From: an uncultured Elusimicrobia bacterium
GTDB lineage: Bacteria > Elusimicrobiota > Elusimicrobia > Elusimicrobiales > UBA9959
DNA length: 34,895 nt
NCBI GenBank assembly: GCA_903889965.1
Contig: CAISZM010000007.1
Coordinates: 1-34,895, forward strand
Reading direction: 5' to 3'
The first letter of the stretch is position 1. Each line of letters begins with the position of its first letter. Below the pieces are notes generated by a model. It made no database searches. It saw only the letters and a list, made by a program, of their open reading frames with translations, and was not told the DNA's origin. Positions 6,921 to 15,413 of the stretch are shown here, piece by piece. Position numbers and translations under genes: made by a program.

Positions 6921-7570
6921 ACGCTGAAACAAGGGATTTTTTCGACCGCAACGCCGCCCGCTGGGACAGCTATGAAAAGCCGGAGATAGTGCCCGTCATC
7001 GAGGCTATCCTTGACCGCATAGGCGTCTCGCATTCGGACCGCGTACTTGACGTAGGCTGCGGTACCGGCATACTTGCGCCTCACTTCGAGCGGAGGGGTG
7101 TGCGCGATCTCCGGGGTATAGATCTGTCTCCGGAGATGGTGAAAGAGTACCGTAAAAAATTCCCCGGCAGAGAGGTTATGGCGGGTGATTTCGAGGACGG
7201 CGGGCTGTACCCGCACGGAAGTTTTACGAAGATCGTTATCTTCAACGCCTTCCCCCACTTTGACGGGCGGGAAAAGGTTTTTGCGAACGCGTATGCGTAT
7301 CTCAAGCCGGGCGGGGGGCTTTACATAGTCCATTCCATGAGCCGTCTGGACCTGGACCGTCTTCATCGCGAGGCCGGGGAGGCGGTGGCGGAGCACATGC
7401 TATATTCGAATACCGGATTTTTTAAACTTTACGGCGCGGCCGGTTTTCAGAAAGTCGAAGTGGATGATGGCGCCCGGTTCTTCTCCTGCGGTTTTAAGCC
7501 GGAATTAGGGGGCGGTGCGGCCAATATCCCCGAAGCCGTCAAAACCGCTCAAGGGCCGCAAATATTTTAG
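6917..7570 (+). CDS. class I SAM-dependent methyltransferase
   Basis: A 217-residue soluble protein with SAM-binding motif I VLDVGCGTG (residues 43-51), an acidic residue after the second strand (GIDLSPEM) and KPGG before the later strand. The substrate cannot be inferred. It overlaps the NikR-like gene by ATGA and is the last gene of the hyp operon, which is an unusual member. Possible roles include a small-molecule methylation linked to metal handling, but nothing in the sequence supports a specific one. Confidence 0.85.
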   Translation: MNAETRDFFDRNAARWDSYEKPEIVPVIEAILDRIGVSHSDRVLDVGCGTGILAPHFERRGVRDLRGIDLSPEMVKEYRKKFPGREVMAGDFEDGGLYPHGSFTKIVIFNAFPHFDGREKVFANAYAYLKPGGGLYIVHSMSRLDLDRLHREAGEAVAEHMLYSNTGFFKLYGAAGFQKVEVDDGARFFSCGFKPELGGGAANIPEAVKTAQGPQIF

Positions 7571-7592
7571 CTCTGACGCGGATATTTTTTGG

Positions 7593-7598
7593 TAGAAT
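7593..7598 (+). promoter_or_regulatory. extended -10 promoter before a probably leaderless gene
   Basis: TAGAAT preceded by TGG gives an extended -10 (TGn plus hexamer). It ends 10 bases before the ATG at 7609, so transcription should start within a few bases of the start codon. No Shine-Dalgarno is present. Confidence 0.5.
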
Positions 7599-7608
7599 AT
7601 CACATCTG

Positions 7609-8466
7609 ATGAGACGACCTGCCCTTATTTTGTTGTGTCCCATCCTGTGCCTGGCTTTCGGCCGGCCCGCTAGCGCGCAGCTTCTTTTTCCCATAGTGGC
7701 GTCCAATATCCAGCTCAGTACCTCCTCTATCCTGGAGCAGCTGGCTAATATTCCCGACTACTCCGTAGACCGCCCCAGCGTTCCGGGCGTGACAGAGGCG
7801 GATGTGGTAGACCTGGAAGAAGGCGAAGAGGCCGACACCGACATTTTTATCAGCAGCGCCCTGTCGCACCCCCCCGAACCTGTTAACCTCGGCGGCAACG
7901 GCAGCCTGACCATTACCAGGCATGATACGGGGGAAAAGATAAACGCGCATTACCGCAACAAGGACGGCAGCTACAACCCGGAAGAACTGGCCAAGATAAA
8001 CCATATCATGCGCTGCAGCCTGACCGGCGAAGAGACCGAAATTTCAATAAAACTGGTGGAATTGCTTGACGCCATGGAGGATAAGTTCGGGAAAAGGGGT
8101 ATCACGCTGCTGAGCGGCTACCGTACACCCAAACTTAACAGTAAGACCCCCGGAGCGGCCAAGCACAGTATGCACATGCTGGGCTGGGCGGCCGACATAA
8201 GGATCCCCGGTTATAGTTCTACGAAGGTGAAGAGGGCCGGGATCAAGATGGGCATCGGAGGGGTGGGCTACTACCCCTATAAAGGCTTCACTCACCTGGA
8301 CGTAGGCAATGCGCGATACTGGGTCGTCAGTCGCCCCGTTCATCGCCACAGGCGCCGGTCACCGTACAGGGAGACGCAGAACCGCCGCACGGCCGCGGCG
8401 CGCAGGCGCTCCGTTCCTGTCAGAACGGTTTCCCGGCAGAAAGCCGCCAAAAGAAAATCCGCTTAA
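7609..8466 (+). CDS. exported M15-like peptidase (DUF882/YcbK type)
   Basis: A 285-residue protein with a signal peptide (about 1-23, cut near ASA-QLL). It has an acidic linker (about 60-80) and a C-terminal M15A metallopeptidase-like domain (about 130-240). The zinc ligands His189 and Asp196 (in HMLGWAADI) and His229 (FTHLDVG) are all visible. These enzymes cleave peptide bonds in peptidoglycan in the periplasm. After the domain comes a very basic Arg-rich tail (about 243-285), which may bind the envelope or nucleic acid. Its promoter is separate from the hyp operon. Confidence 0.85.
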   Translation: MRRPALILLCPILCLAFGRPASAQLLFPIVASNIQLSTSSILEQLANIPDYSVDRPSVPGVTEADVVDLEEGEEADTDIFISSALSHPPEPVNLGGNGSLTITRHDTGEKINAHYRNKDGSYNPEELAKINHIMRCSLTGEETEISIKLVELLDAMEDKFGKRGITLLSGYRTPKLNSKTPGAAKHSMHMLGWAADIRIPGYSSTKVKRAGIKMGIGGVGYYPYKGFTHLDVGNARYWVVSRPVHRHRRRSPYRETQNRRTAAARRRSVPVRTVSRQKAAKRKSA

Positions 8467-8531
8467 AAGATAAAATACCCCGCCGGTTTTGAGACCGTCG
8501 TGCCCCGAACGCGCCGGGATAATAGCATGCG

Positions 8532-8559
8532 TTCATAACTTTATGTATAATAGTATGAA
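8532..8559 (+). promoter_or_regulatory. promoter with an overlapping dyad, possible NikR-like operator
   Basis: A perfect TATAAT (8546-8551) ends 7 bases before the ATG at 8559, pointing to a leaderless transcript. It is enclosed by an inverted repeat, TTCATA (8532-8537) and TATGAA (8554-8559), spaced like a ribbon-helix-helix dimer-of-dimers site. E. coli NikR sites use GTATGA-N16-TCATAC. Here GTATGA occurs at 8553-8558, but the half-sites face the other way. Autoregulation by the gene product is an inference. Confidence 0.4.
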
Positions 8560-8996
8560 TGAAATCCTCATATAGATCCCTGGACCGTTTTACCGTTTGC
8601 CTTGAGAAGGGCCTGCTCGCGAGGCTGGACGAGATATCCGCGGAGCGCGGTTATCCCAGCCGCTCACAGGCGATGGCGGACTTTATCCGGCGCGCCGTGG
8701 TAAAGAAAGAGTGGCGGGGCGGTCGTGAATGCGCCGGGAGTATTTCCATAGTATACGACCCGGCCGACAGCCGCCCCGGGCGGGGCTTAGAGACCCTGCT
8801 GCGGGCCAACTCTAAAAACCTGCTTTCTTTGCAGATAAATATCCTTCCGGGTGGGAAAATGCTCGCCACGGCCGCCGTCACCGGACAGCCGGCGGCCCTG
8901 GAGCGCCTGGCGGACGCGATGCGCGCGCTGAAAGGTGTAACTCACGGTTCCTTTTCAATAATAACGCAACTGGGGGAAATAAATGAAAAAAAATAA
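8559..8996 (+). CDS. second NikR-like ribbon-helix-helix regulator, ligand residues absent
   Basis: A 145-residue homologue of the NikR-like protein at 6489-6920. The DNA-binding region is clear (RFTVCLEKGLLARLDEI; SRSQAMADFIRRA), and the C-terminal ligand domain has ISIVYD and GVTHGSFSII. At the positions of the NikR nickel ligands it reads LQINILPGGK, so both His and the Cys are missing. It overlaps the downstream TonB-dependent receptor by 14 bases, which makes that receptor operon its likely target. It may sense a different metal or a metal complex. Confidence 0.82.
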   Translation: MKSSYRSLDRFTVCLEKGLLARLDEISAERGYPSRSQAMADFIRRAVVKKEWRGGRECAGSISIVYDPADSRPGRGLETLLRANSKNLLSLQINILPGGKMLATAAVTGQPAALERLADAMRALKGVTHGSFSIITQLGEINEKK

Positions 8997-11007
8997 TATC
9001 GTGAAGCCGGCAGCGGCTTTGTTGCTAACGGTCTCATGCGCGGCCGCCCTTAAGGCGGCTGAGATCAATATCACGGTGGTAACGCCGTCCCGGACCTCGC
9101 AGGCGATAGGCGACGTTCCCGGCGCGGTGGAAGTGATAACCGGGGAACAGCTCAAGAACGCTCCCGGGGCAACATTGAACGATAAACTGGTCGCCATCAT
9201 TCCGGGCGCGGTGAGCAACAGGGCGAACGGTATATATTCCTTCACTTCAGTGGTCACCCTGCGCGGCCTGCCGGCTAACGAACAGGGCCGCACGCTGGTC
9301 CTGCTGGACGGTGTCCCGGTCAACACGGGGGCCACCGGCGCGGTGAACTGGAACCGCCTCGCTGTGGAAGACATAGACCGCATAGAGGTTTACAAAGGCC
9401 CGGTCTCTTCGCTTTACGGTTCCAACGCCGCGGCGGGCGTTATTAACGTGATAACCAAAAAAGCCTCCTCCGGGGGCCGGCTGGGAGCGTCATACGGAAC
9501 TAACAACACCTTCCAGGCGCATGCCGGCGCCGGAGTAAAAATAAAGAATTTCACGCTGTCAGCGGACGGCAGCTACCTGACGAGCGACGGATATAATTCG
9601 ACTCCGGACGACCTTTTGACGGCGTATTCGGTAAACAAGTATGTGCGCGAGAAAACAGCTTCGGCCAAGGCCTCCCTCGACCTGGGCGAGGACGGTATTG
9701 TGGACGCGCAATACTCCCGCAACGAGGGACTACGGGGCGAAGGCACGCGCGTGCTCACCACTGATGGAACAAGCCGCCGTTACAATACCGATTTCGCCCG
9801 GGCGGCCTGGCACGGAGAAAAGGACGGCGTGGCCTGGCAGGCCCAGGCCTATTACCAGCTTGAAGATTACCTGCGGCTTAACGAGTCTTCCAGCCCGGCC
9901 AAGGGCTATGCGCGCGTAGACACCGACGCCCAGCGCGAAGACGACGGCGGGCAGGCGGCCGTTTCCCTGCCGTTCGCCGGCCTTCTTGCCACGCTGGGGG
10001 TCGACTACAAACTTGGCTCCGTGGACGCTACCGACCACAACCTGGCGCCGACCGTGTACGATTCGAAGGACCGCGGCCGGACCAGCCAGTACGCCCCCTA
10101 TGTCCAGGCCGAAAAGAAGCTGTTTTCAGACAGATTGAAGCTGCTGGCGGGCATGCGCTATGACAATGCCACGTATTTCGGCGGATATTTTTATAATCCT
10201 TCCAATACGATAAAACTGGTCAACGGTCCGCAGAGCGATCATTACTGGGACCGTTTCTCCCCAAAAGCGGCCGCGTCCTGGCGCTACTCCGATCCGGTGG
10301 AGCAGTATATTTCATACGGCCGGGGCTTCAGGCCGCCGGCGCTCGAGGATATGTGCCTGACCCTGCTGAAGGGAAAAGGCTCCAGCCAAAGACTTAATGT
10401 AGCCAACCCCGGCCTGAAACCGGAGATCGTGGATACCGCTGAAACCGGCTTCAAGGTGTCTCCCCTGGGCGGACTGTATATAGAACCCGCCGGCTACTAT
10501 ACTATAGGCAGGAGTTTTATGTACACCGTGGACACCGGCGATATTATCGGCGGAACCAAGGTATCCCAAAAGGAGAATATAGGGAAAGTCAAGATATACG
10601 GGGCGGAACTGCCGGTAAAGTATTACTCCGGAGACCTGTCCCTGGCCGCGTCTTACGCCTGGTCCGAAAGCGAAATAATGGAGGGATATTCCGGGGCCGC
10701 GGCGCTGGAAGGCAGGGCCCTTACTTATTCCCCGCGCCAGACCTTTTCAGGCTCGATCGGGCTGAAGGCCGATCCCGTGTATCTTACGCTTGGCTGGATG
10801 TATAAATCCAAACAGTACACTCAGGACGACAACAGCGCGTATGTCAGGGGGTACCACACCTTCTCGGCTTCCGTCACGCGCGAGTTCACGCCCGCCGTGA
10901 CAGCGCGGCTGTCGTTCGAGAACATCTTCAATAAACTCTACCAGGAAAGCTCCTCGGATCTTGCGCCCGGCCGGACCGTGACGACTTCCATAGAGGCTAA
11001 ATTCTAG
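8983..11007 (+). CDS. TonB-dependent outer-membrane receptor
   Basis: A 674-residue receptor for energised uptake across the outer membrane. It has a signal peptide (about 1-26), a TonB-box-like ITVVTPSR just after it, and a plug domain (about 35-150) with LRGLP, VLLDGVPVN, IEVYKGPVSSLYGSNAAAGVINVIT. The 22-strand barrel ends in the terminal Phe typical of outer-membrane proteins. The plug resembles BtuB/CirA-type receptors. The substrate is not evident. Coupling to a NikR-like gene and proximity to hyp genes suggest nickel or a metal chelate, which is inference. A GGGGGA ribosome site lies before the ATG. Confidence 0.93.
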   Translation: MKKNNIVKPAAALLLTVSCAAALKAAEINITVVTPSRTSQAIGDVPGAVEVITGEQLKNAPGATLNDKLVAIIPGAVSNRANGIYSFTSVVTLRGLPANEQGRTLVLLDGVPVNTGATGAVNWNRLAVEDIDRIEVYKGPVSSLYGSNAAAGVINVITKKASSGGRLGASYGTNNTFQAHAGAGVKIKNFTLSADGSYLTSDGYNSTPDDLLTAYSVNKYVREKTASAKASLDLGEDGIVDAQYSRNEGLRGEGTRVLTTDGTSRRYNTDFARAAWHGEKDGVAWQAQAYYQLEDYLRLNESSSPAKGYARVDTDAQREDDGGQAAVSLPFAGLLATLGVDYKLGSVDATDHNLAPTVYDSKDRGRTSQYAPYVQAEKKLFSDRLKLLAGMRYDNATYFGGYFYNPSNTIKLVNGPQSDHYWDRFSPKAAASWRYSDPVEQYISYGRGFRPPALEDMCLTLLKGKGSSQRLNVANPGLKPEIVDTAETGFKVSPLGGLYIEPAGYYTIGRSFMYTVDTGDIIGGTKVSQKENIGKVKIYGAELPVKYYSGDLSLAASYAWSESEIMEGYSGAAALEGRALTYSPRQTFSGSIGLKADPVYLTLGWMYKSKQYTQDDNSAYVRGYHTFSASVTREFTPAVTARLSFENIFNKLYQESSSDLAPGRTVTTSIEAKF

Positions 11008-11014
11008 GGGGAAA

Positions 11015-12676
11015 ATGGCGCATCCTGGAAACAAAGGCATTGTCTGGCGTAAAGCGGCCGTCCTGGGCAGCATCTGGGCGGCTTCCGAGATCGTGCTGGG
11101 CAGTTTTCTGCATAACGCCAGTATTCCGTTCAAGGGTGAGTTGCTTACCGCCATAGGCATAGCGATAATGGTGGCCGGGCACAGGCTTTGGCCAGAGAAG
11201 GGCCTCCTATGGCGCTCCGGGCTCGTCTGCGCGGCCATGAAGTCGGTTTCGCCCAGCGCGGTCATATTCGGGCCCATGGTAGCTATCTCCATGGAGGGGT
11301 TCCTGGCGGAAGCGGGGGTAAGGTGCCTGGGAGGAAATCTGGCGGGTTACAGCCTTGCCGGCGGCCTTGCCATGACCTGGGCAATACTCCACAAGGCGGG
11401 CAACCTGTACATCTTCTATGGTCCGGATACCGTCCGCATGTATCTGCGCGGCCTCGGCTGGCTGCGTTCCATCGGGCTTGCCCCCGGAAATTTGTGGGTG
11501 CCGCTGGTATTTCTGCTGTCGGCGTATTTCCTGGGCGGTATGTTCGCCGCGGCTATGGGCATGCGCGCGGGAAAGAAGATAGTTGAGCCGGACGCCCTGC
11601 CGTTATTTAAAACCGGGAAAAGGCTGATGGATACGGCGACGGAAGGTAAATATTCCATAGCGGCCCTTATATCCCACCTCGCTCTTATGGCTGCCGTCAT
11701 GGCGGCCGGAAAAAAAATACCTATGCCCGCTCTGTGCGCCGGCGCCGCGGCGTACGCCGCAGCCTGCTCATTCTTCTATCCCCGCGCCGGGGCGCTCGCG
11801 AGGCGCTTCGGGGTATGGGCAGGGGTGCTGGCCGTTTCGCTGTTTGCGGGCCTGCTGATAGGCAGTATTTCCTCCGGGCTATATATGGCCGTCAGGGCTT
11901 TCGTACTCACCTTCGGTTTTTCGGCCGTCGGTTCGGAGCTTATGAACCCGCGTATACGTTCGTGGCTGGAGCGCCGCGGCGGCGGCGTGTTCTTCGAAAC
12001 GCTTGAATACGCTTTCAGCGCGCTGCCGGGCATCATCTCAGCCCTGCCCTCCGGGCGGGAAATGGTGCGGCGGCCGGTGACCTCGCTGAATAAGGTCATT
12101 TCAACCGCGCCTTTCTGGCTGGACGCGATACGGGGTACGCCTGTTTTCATCATAACCGGGAAGCATGGCGGGGGGAAGAGTGAACTGGTGCGGGGGATGG
12201 CCGGGGCGCTTGGAACCGCGGGGAAAAAGCCCGGGGGGATAATGGCCGAGGGTTTCTGGGAGGGTAAAACCCGCGCCGGGTTTGACCTTGTCGACCTCTC
12301 ATCCGGTTCGCGGTTCCCGCTGTGCCGGCGCGGCCCCGGCGGCGGCGTCCGGGCCGGTGAATTCCATTTCTTTGATGAGGGCTTGGCCGCCGGGTTAGCC
12401 GCGCTTTCAGGCAGCGCGGTTTCCGGAGCCGACGCTGTATTCGTTGACGAAATAGGATTTCTGGAGCTTGAAGGCAAAGGGTGGGCGGGGCCGCTCAGGG
12501 AACTGCTCACCGGCGCGCGGCCGGTAGTGCTGGTTGTGCGCGATTACCTGGTCGACCGCGTGACCGCGCATTTCGAACTTGGCCGGCCCGTCATCTGGAA
12601 GGCCGGAAGCACAAATCCGTCCGCGGCCGCCGCCGAACTCCTCGCCGCGGCGTCAGAAAACGCGAAAAACGGCTAA
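11015..12676 (+). CDS. polytopic membrane protein fused to a THEP1-like P-loop NTPase
   Basis: A 553-residue fusion. Residues about 15-185 contain several hydrophobic helices resembling a small-molecule transporter S component. Residues about 215-345 hold more helices and an amphipathic stretch (about 310-360) loosely like ECF T-component coupling helices. Residues about 375-545 form a THEP1/NTPase_1-type ATPase with Walker A GKHGGGKSE (382-390) and Walker B AVFVDEIGFLE (474-484). It starts 7 bases after the receptor stop, so it is the likely inner-membrane partner of the TonB system. The NTPase similarity is firm. The ECF comparison is inference. Confidence 0.75.
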   Translation: MAHPGNKGIVWRKAAVLGSIWAASEIVLGSFLHNASIPFKGELLTAIGIAIMVAGHRLWPEKGLLWRSGLVCAAMKSVSPSAVIFGPMVAISMEGFLAEAGVRCLGGNLAGYSLAGGLAMTWAILHKAGNLYIFYGPDTVRMYLRGLGWLRSIGLAPGNLWVPLVFLLSAYFLGGMFAAAMGMRAGKKIVEPDALPLFKTGKRLMDTATEGKYSIAALISHLALMAAVMAAGKKIPMPALCAGAAAYAAACSFFYPRAGALARRFGVWAGVLAVSLFAGLLIGSISSGLYMAVRAFVLTFGFSAVGSELMNPRIRSWLERRGGGVFFETLEYAFSALPGIISALPSGREMVRRPVTSLNKVISTAPFWLDAIRGTPVFIITGKHGGGKSELVRGMAGALGTAGKKPGGIMAEGFWEGKTRAGFDLVDLSSGSRFPLCRRGPGGGVRAGEFHFFDEGLAAGLAALSGSAVSGADAVFVDEIGFLELEGKGWAGPLRELLTGARPVVLVVRDYLVDRVTAHFELGRPVIWKAGSTNPSAAAAELLAAASENAKNG

Positions 12677-12728
12677 AGTCAGCTTTAAAACGCTGAATTT
12701 CGGGATCTGGCTCCGCTGCGTCCTTTCC

Positions 12729-13520
12729 TTACCTCGCCAGGGCTTTCATCAACAGGGGCGTGAACTCGCCTTCCGACATCGGATTTTGTGCGGTGATAAG
12801 CTCCCTGTCCTGCACCGCGTGGCTGGTCCAGGGCGCGCCGGCTTCCAGCAGTCCGCCGGCCTTTGTGAGCGCCTCCGCGGCGTAATAGCGTACAAACCCC
12901 CCAAGGGCGGTATCATTTTCCTGCTGCTGCTCCTCCGGGGTGGAGAAGACGGTCATCCGGTAGCCGCGGTATATCCATTTTCCCCGGCCCGTAGTTGACA
13001 GAAGCGCCGCCGGCCCGTGGCAGATAAGGGCCGTCGGTTTTTTCATGTTGTGGAAAAAAGTCAGTATCCGCCCCAGGTCCCTGTTCACGGCCAGGTCCTC
13101 CATGGGAGCGTGTCCTCCGGGTATGAATATAGCGCTGAACGAGTTAAGTTCGTCTTTCGTCAGCGAATCCAGCCTGCGCGGATTTTTCAGGCCGGCGGCT
13201 CCGTCTATAAAGGCTTTGGCCTGCTGGTAATCCTGTTCGGTCTTAAACCACTGTACGTTGTCGCTCGCTTTGTCCATGGCGGGTTCTTTGCCGCTGGGGT
13301 TTGCGAAGATCAGCTCGTAGCCGGCGGCGGTCAACGCCTGGGCCGGACCTGTCAGTTCGGACATGAAATAGCCGGTGGGGTGCCGGGTCCCGCTCTTGAG
13401 GGTCAGATAGTCGACCCCGGACATGACCACTAATACTTTTCCGTTATTGGCCGCGGCCTGCGCTGCCGTTCCCGGTACGCCGGTTATAAACAGTAAAAAC
13501 GCCATTATCGATATTTTCAT
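12729..13520 (-). CDS. exported DJ-1/PfpI-family protein
   Basis: A 263-residue member of the DJ-1/ThiJ/PfpI class I glutamine-amidotransferase-like fold. It has a signal peptide (about 1-22), the FIPGGHAPMEDL motif, and the nucleophile elbow ALICHGPAAL with Cys167 and His168. It most resembles the Hsp31-like branch (glyoxalase III or chaperone), but export is unusual for that branch. A ribosome site GGAAGG precedes the ATG. It is transcribed away from the gene at 13658 from its own promoter. Confidence 0.88.
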   Translation of the reverse strand: MKISIMAFLLFITGVPGTAAQAAANNGKVLVVMSGVDYLTLKSGTRHPTGYFMSELTGPAQALTAAGYELIFANPSGKEPAMDKASDNVQWFKTEQDYQQAKAFIDGAAGLKNPRRLDSLTKDELNSFSAIFIPGGHAPMEDLAVNRDLGRILTFFHNMKKPTALICHGPAALLSTTGRGKWIYRGYRMTVFSTPEEQQQENDTALGGFVRYYAAEALTKAGGLLEAGAPWTSHAVQDRELITAQNPMSEGEFTPLLMKALAR

Positions 13521-13557
13521 GATCCTTCCCCGTCCCGTTATCCTCGTATCTTGTGCT

Positions 13558-13586
13558 ATTCTTGCAAACTAGGGTATGATAGTCAA
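13558..13586 (-). promoter_or_regulatory. promoter of the DJ-1/PfpI-like gene
   Basis: On the minus strand TTGACT (plus 13581-13586) and AAGAAT (plus 13558-13563) are separated by exactly 17 bases. The gene begins 37 bases further on. A TATGAT on the plus strand (13575-13580) overlaps it and may serve the divergent gene at 13658. Confidence 0.5.
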
Positions 13587-13657
13587 GCCGGGTTCCCGGC
13601 GTAAACGGACGGCGGCCGGCTGCCGTAAAGGCACGGTTCATGGATCCTGGGAAGAAG

Positions 13658-14440
13658 ATGAGATCAACATTAATAGGACTGGCATTGCTCTGTTTTATTA
13701 CCGGTACACTGGCCGCGCAGCAGGCCCGCTACGACGACCTGCGCATACGCGCGCCGGAATATTGGCAGCCGGTGAAAGTGTACAGTCTTGACCTTTCCGC
13801 GGGCGGAAGCTATGCGAACGGTAACGTGGATAGTACCGGATATTACGGCAGGATGGATTTCAACAGGATACTTAACGAAAAGAATTCCGTCTTCATTCAG
13901 GCCGAGGGGAACCATGTCGAGTACGGCGGCGCTGTCGTCCAGGATAAACTCCGCGGCGCGCTCCTGTATACCTACGCCTTATCGCCTCATGTGAACCTGT
14001 ACCTCAGCAGCACCCACGCCCAGAACAAATTCCTGCTTCTGAATTACCGCACAGCCGATTCCGCAGGCGTTTGTTACCATTTCCTGCTGCAAAAGAACGC
14101 CAGGGACAGGATGCTTATAAGCGCGGGGCCCATGCCGGAATACTCTTCGTATAAAACCGGGGTAATACAGCGTGAATTCCGCGGCGCGGCAAGGCTGATA
14201 GTTCCGCTGCAGTTATCCGACTACGCGAAACTAGGCACGGATTTTATGTATTTCCCGCTTATCGCGGATCCCGGCGATTACCGCACGTACACCGAAGCGT
14301 CCCTTCAATTCACTATCGTGCCGGAAAAATGGTCCTTCCGGATAACGGCGAACAACGAGTATTCGTCCAGGCCGCAGCCGGGAGTCAAGCGCAACGACGT
14401 CAGTCTTAATTACTCGGTGTCGCTGAAATTCGCCAAATAA
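13658..14440 (+). CDS. DUF481-like outer-membrane beta-barrel protein
   Basis: A 260-residue protein with a signal peptide (MRSTLIGLALLCFITGTLAA). Alternating aromatic/hydrophobic strands and repeated N-G-N-V-type turns follow, as in DUF481/YdiY salt-induced barrels. I chose the ATG at 13658 because GGAAG lies just upstream and the signal peptide begins directly there. An in-frame ATG at 13640 would add six residues. A paralogous-looking barrel lies at 27559. Function is unknown. A hairpin follows the stop. Confidence 0.75.
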   Translation: MRSTLIGLALLCFITGTLAAQQARYDDLRIRAPEYWQPVKVYSLDLSAGGSYANGNVDSTGYYGRMDFNRILNEKNSVFIQAEGNHVEYGGAVVQDKLRGALLYTYALSPHVNLYLSSTHAQNKFLLLNYRTADSAGVCYHFLLQKNARDRMLISAGPMPEYSSYKTGVIQREFRGAARLIVPLQLSDYAKLGTDFMYFPLIADPGDYRTYTEASLQFTIVPEKWSFRITANNEYSSRPQPGVKRNDVSLNYSVSLKFAK

Positions 14441-14441
14441 A

Positions 14442-14470
14442 CGCCGTCCTGAAACTATTTGGGGACGGCG
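14442..14470 (+). terminator. stem-loop after the DUF481-like gene
   Basis: CGCCGTCC (14442-14449) pairs perfectly with GGACGGCG (14463-14470) around a 13-nt loop, beginning just after the stop codon. There is no T-run, so it may be a weak terminator or an mRNA 3' stabiliser between convergent genes. Confidence 0.45.
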
Positions 14471-14542
14471 CTGGTGTGCAGGGGTCGGTTTGGCGGGGAA
14501 AGGCGGCGGGAGGCTTTCGGCCGATGGCGCGCCGATAAATGG

Positions 14543-15319
14543 CTACATGGCGGCTGGAACGCGCCAGGTTATAAGGGCTTTTCGCACGGTGGTGGTCTGT
14601 ACTACCGAGCCGCGCCGGGTGAACTTCTTCAGAAGTTCCTTAACCCATTCCGTCTTCATTCTTGCGCCGTTAACGCGCAGACTTACTTCCAGCTCCCTGA
14701 GAGTCTCCTCCGGCGAGGACTTTTTCACCCAGGAGTCTTTTATAAAGCGTACCGAGTATTCGCGCTTCATCGAGCGCAGGGCGGAGATCATGGCTTCCGC
14801 GCCGCGCGGGGCCTTGTATTCCAGGCCGTGTTCCGTATATACCTTTTCCATCAGGGCGTTGCGGCGCACACCCGCCCAGCCTATATAGACGCAGCGTTCC
14901 CCGGCGGCTGCCTCCATCTTAAGCAGATCCGCCCTGTTCTTTATGGCCATCGTCATTGAGGCCAGGGCTATGTCGAAGCGGCCCCGCAGTTTTTTTGCCG
15001 GGAGCTCCGACCAGACGGCGCGCAGGCAGGCCGCGTTCTTTATACCGCGCTTGCGGCGTTCCGCCCGGAAGACTTTCAGCATGGCGGTGGAGGAGTCCAC
15101 ACCAAGGGCGGACCTGGCCTTAAGCGCCAGCGGCAGGCAGTAATTGCCGGTGCCGCAACCGATGTCGAGAACGCGCCGCCCTTTGAATTCCACGCCCATG
15201 CCGCCGAGTATCCGCAATATGCGGCCGGTCTTAGCGAGGTTGGTCCTGGTGAAAGGCAGGGGGTAATTCACCGCCCGGCAGTTCCAGAATATCTTTTCGT
15301 TGGCGCGAGTTCCTTTCAT
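14543..15319 (-). CDS. class I SAM-dependent methyltransferase
   Basis: A 258-residue protein with motif I VLDIGCGTGNYCLPLA at about residues 49-64 and GVDSSTAML for the ribose-binding acidic loop. The C-terminal half is rich in Arg and Lys. The N-terminus contains FWNCRAVNYPLPF, seen in uncharacterised corrinoid-neighbour methyltransferases, but I cannot name a substrate. It stands alone, convergent with the DUF481-like gene and divergent from the DUF134 gene. Confidence 0.85.
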   Translation of the reverse strand: MKGTRANEKIFWNCRAVNYPLPFTRTNLAKTGRILRILGGMGVEFKGRRVLDIGCGTGNYCLPLALKARSALGVDSSTAMLKVFRAERRKRGIKNAACLRAVWSELPAKKLRGRFDIALASMTMAIKNRADLLKMEAAAGERCVYIGWAGVRRNALMEKVYTEHGLEYKAPRGAEAMISALRSMKREYSVRFIKDSWVKKSSPEETLRELEVSLRVNGARMKTEWVKELLKKFTRRGSVVQTTTVRKALITWRVPAAM

Positions 15320-15391
15320 AGTAAAGGTATTATACGAAAAAGCGGCTATGAACCCCGCGGGCGTTGACTTCGGGCGGGCAAGTTGTTAATA

Positions 15392-15413
15392 TATAGTTAT
15401 TGGCATATGCCAA
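15392..15413 (+). promoter_or_regulatory. promoter and palindrome at the DUF134 gene start
   Basis: A -10-like TATAGT (15392-15397) ends 9 bases before the ATG at 15407. The perfect 14-bp palindrome TTGGCATATGCCAA (15400-15413) covers the expected transcription start and the start codon itself. This is the right place and size for an autoregulatory operator, with DUF134 as the obvious candidate. Confidence 0.5.

Noticed and set aside
6674-7396. 240-codon open frame on the minus strand
   Set aside because: It lies antisense to the NikR-like and methyltransferase genes, both of which have clear family motifs. GC-rich third positions produce such frames.
11776-12510. 244-codon Ser/Pro-rich frame antisense to the NTPase fusion
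   Set aside because: The composition is typical of the antisense of a GC-rich gene. There is no start signal or family match.
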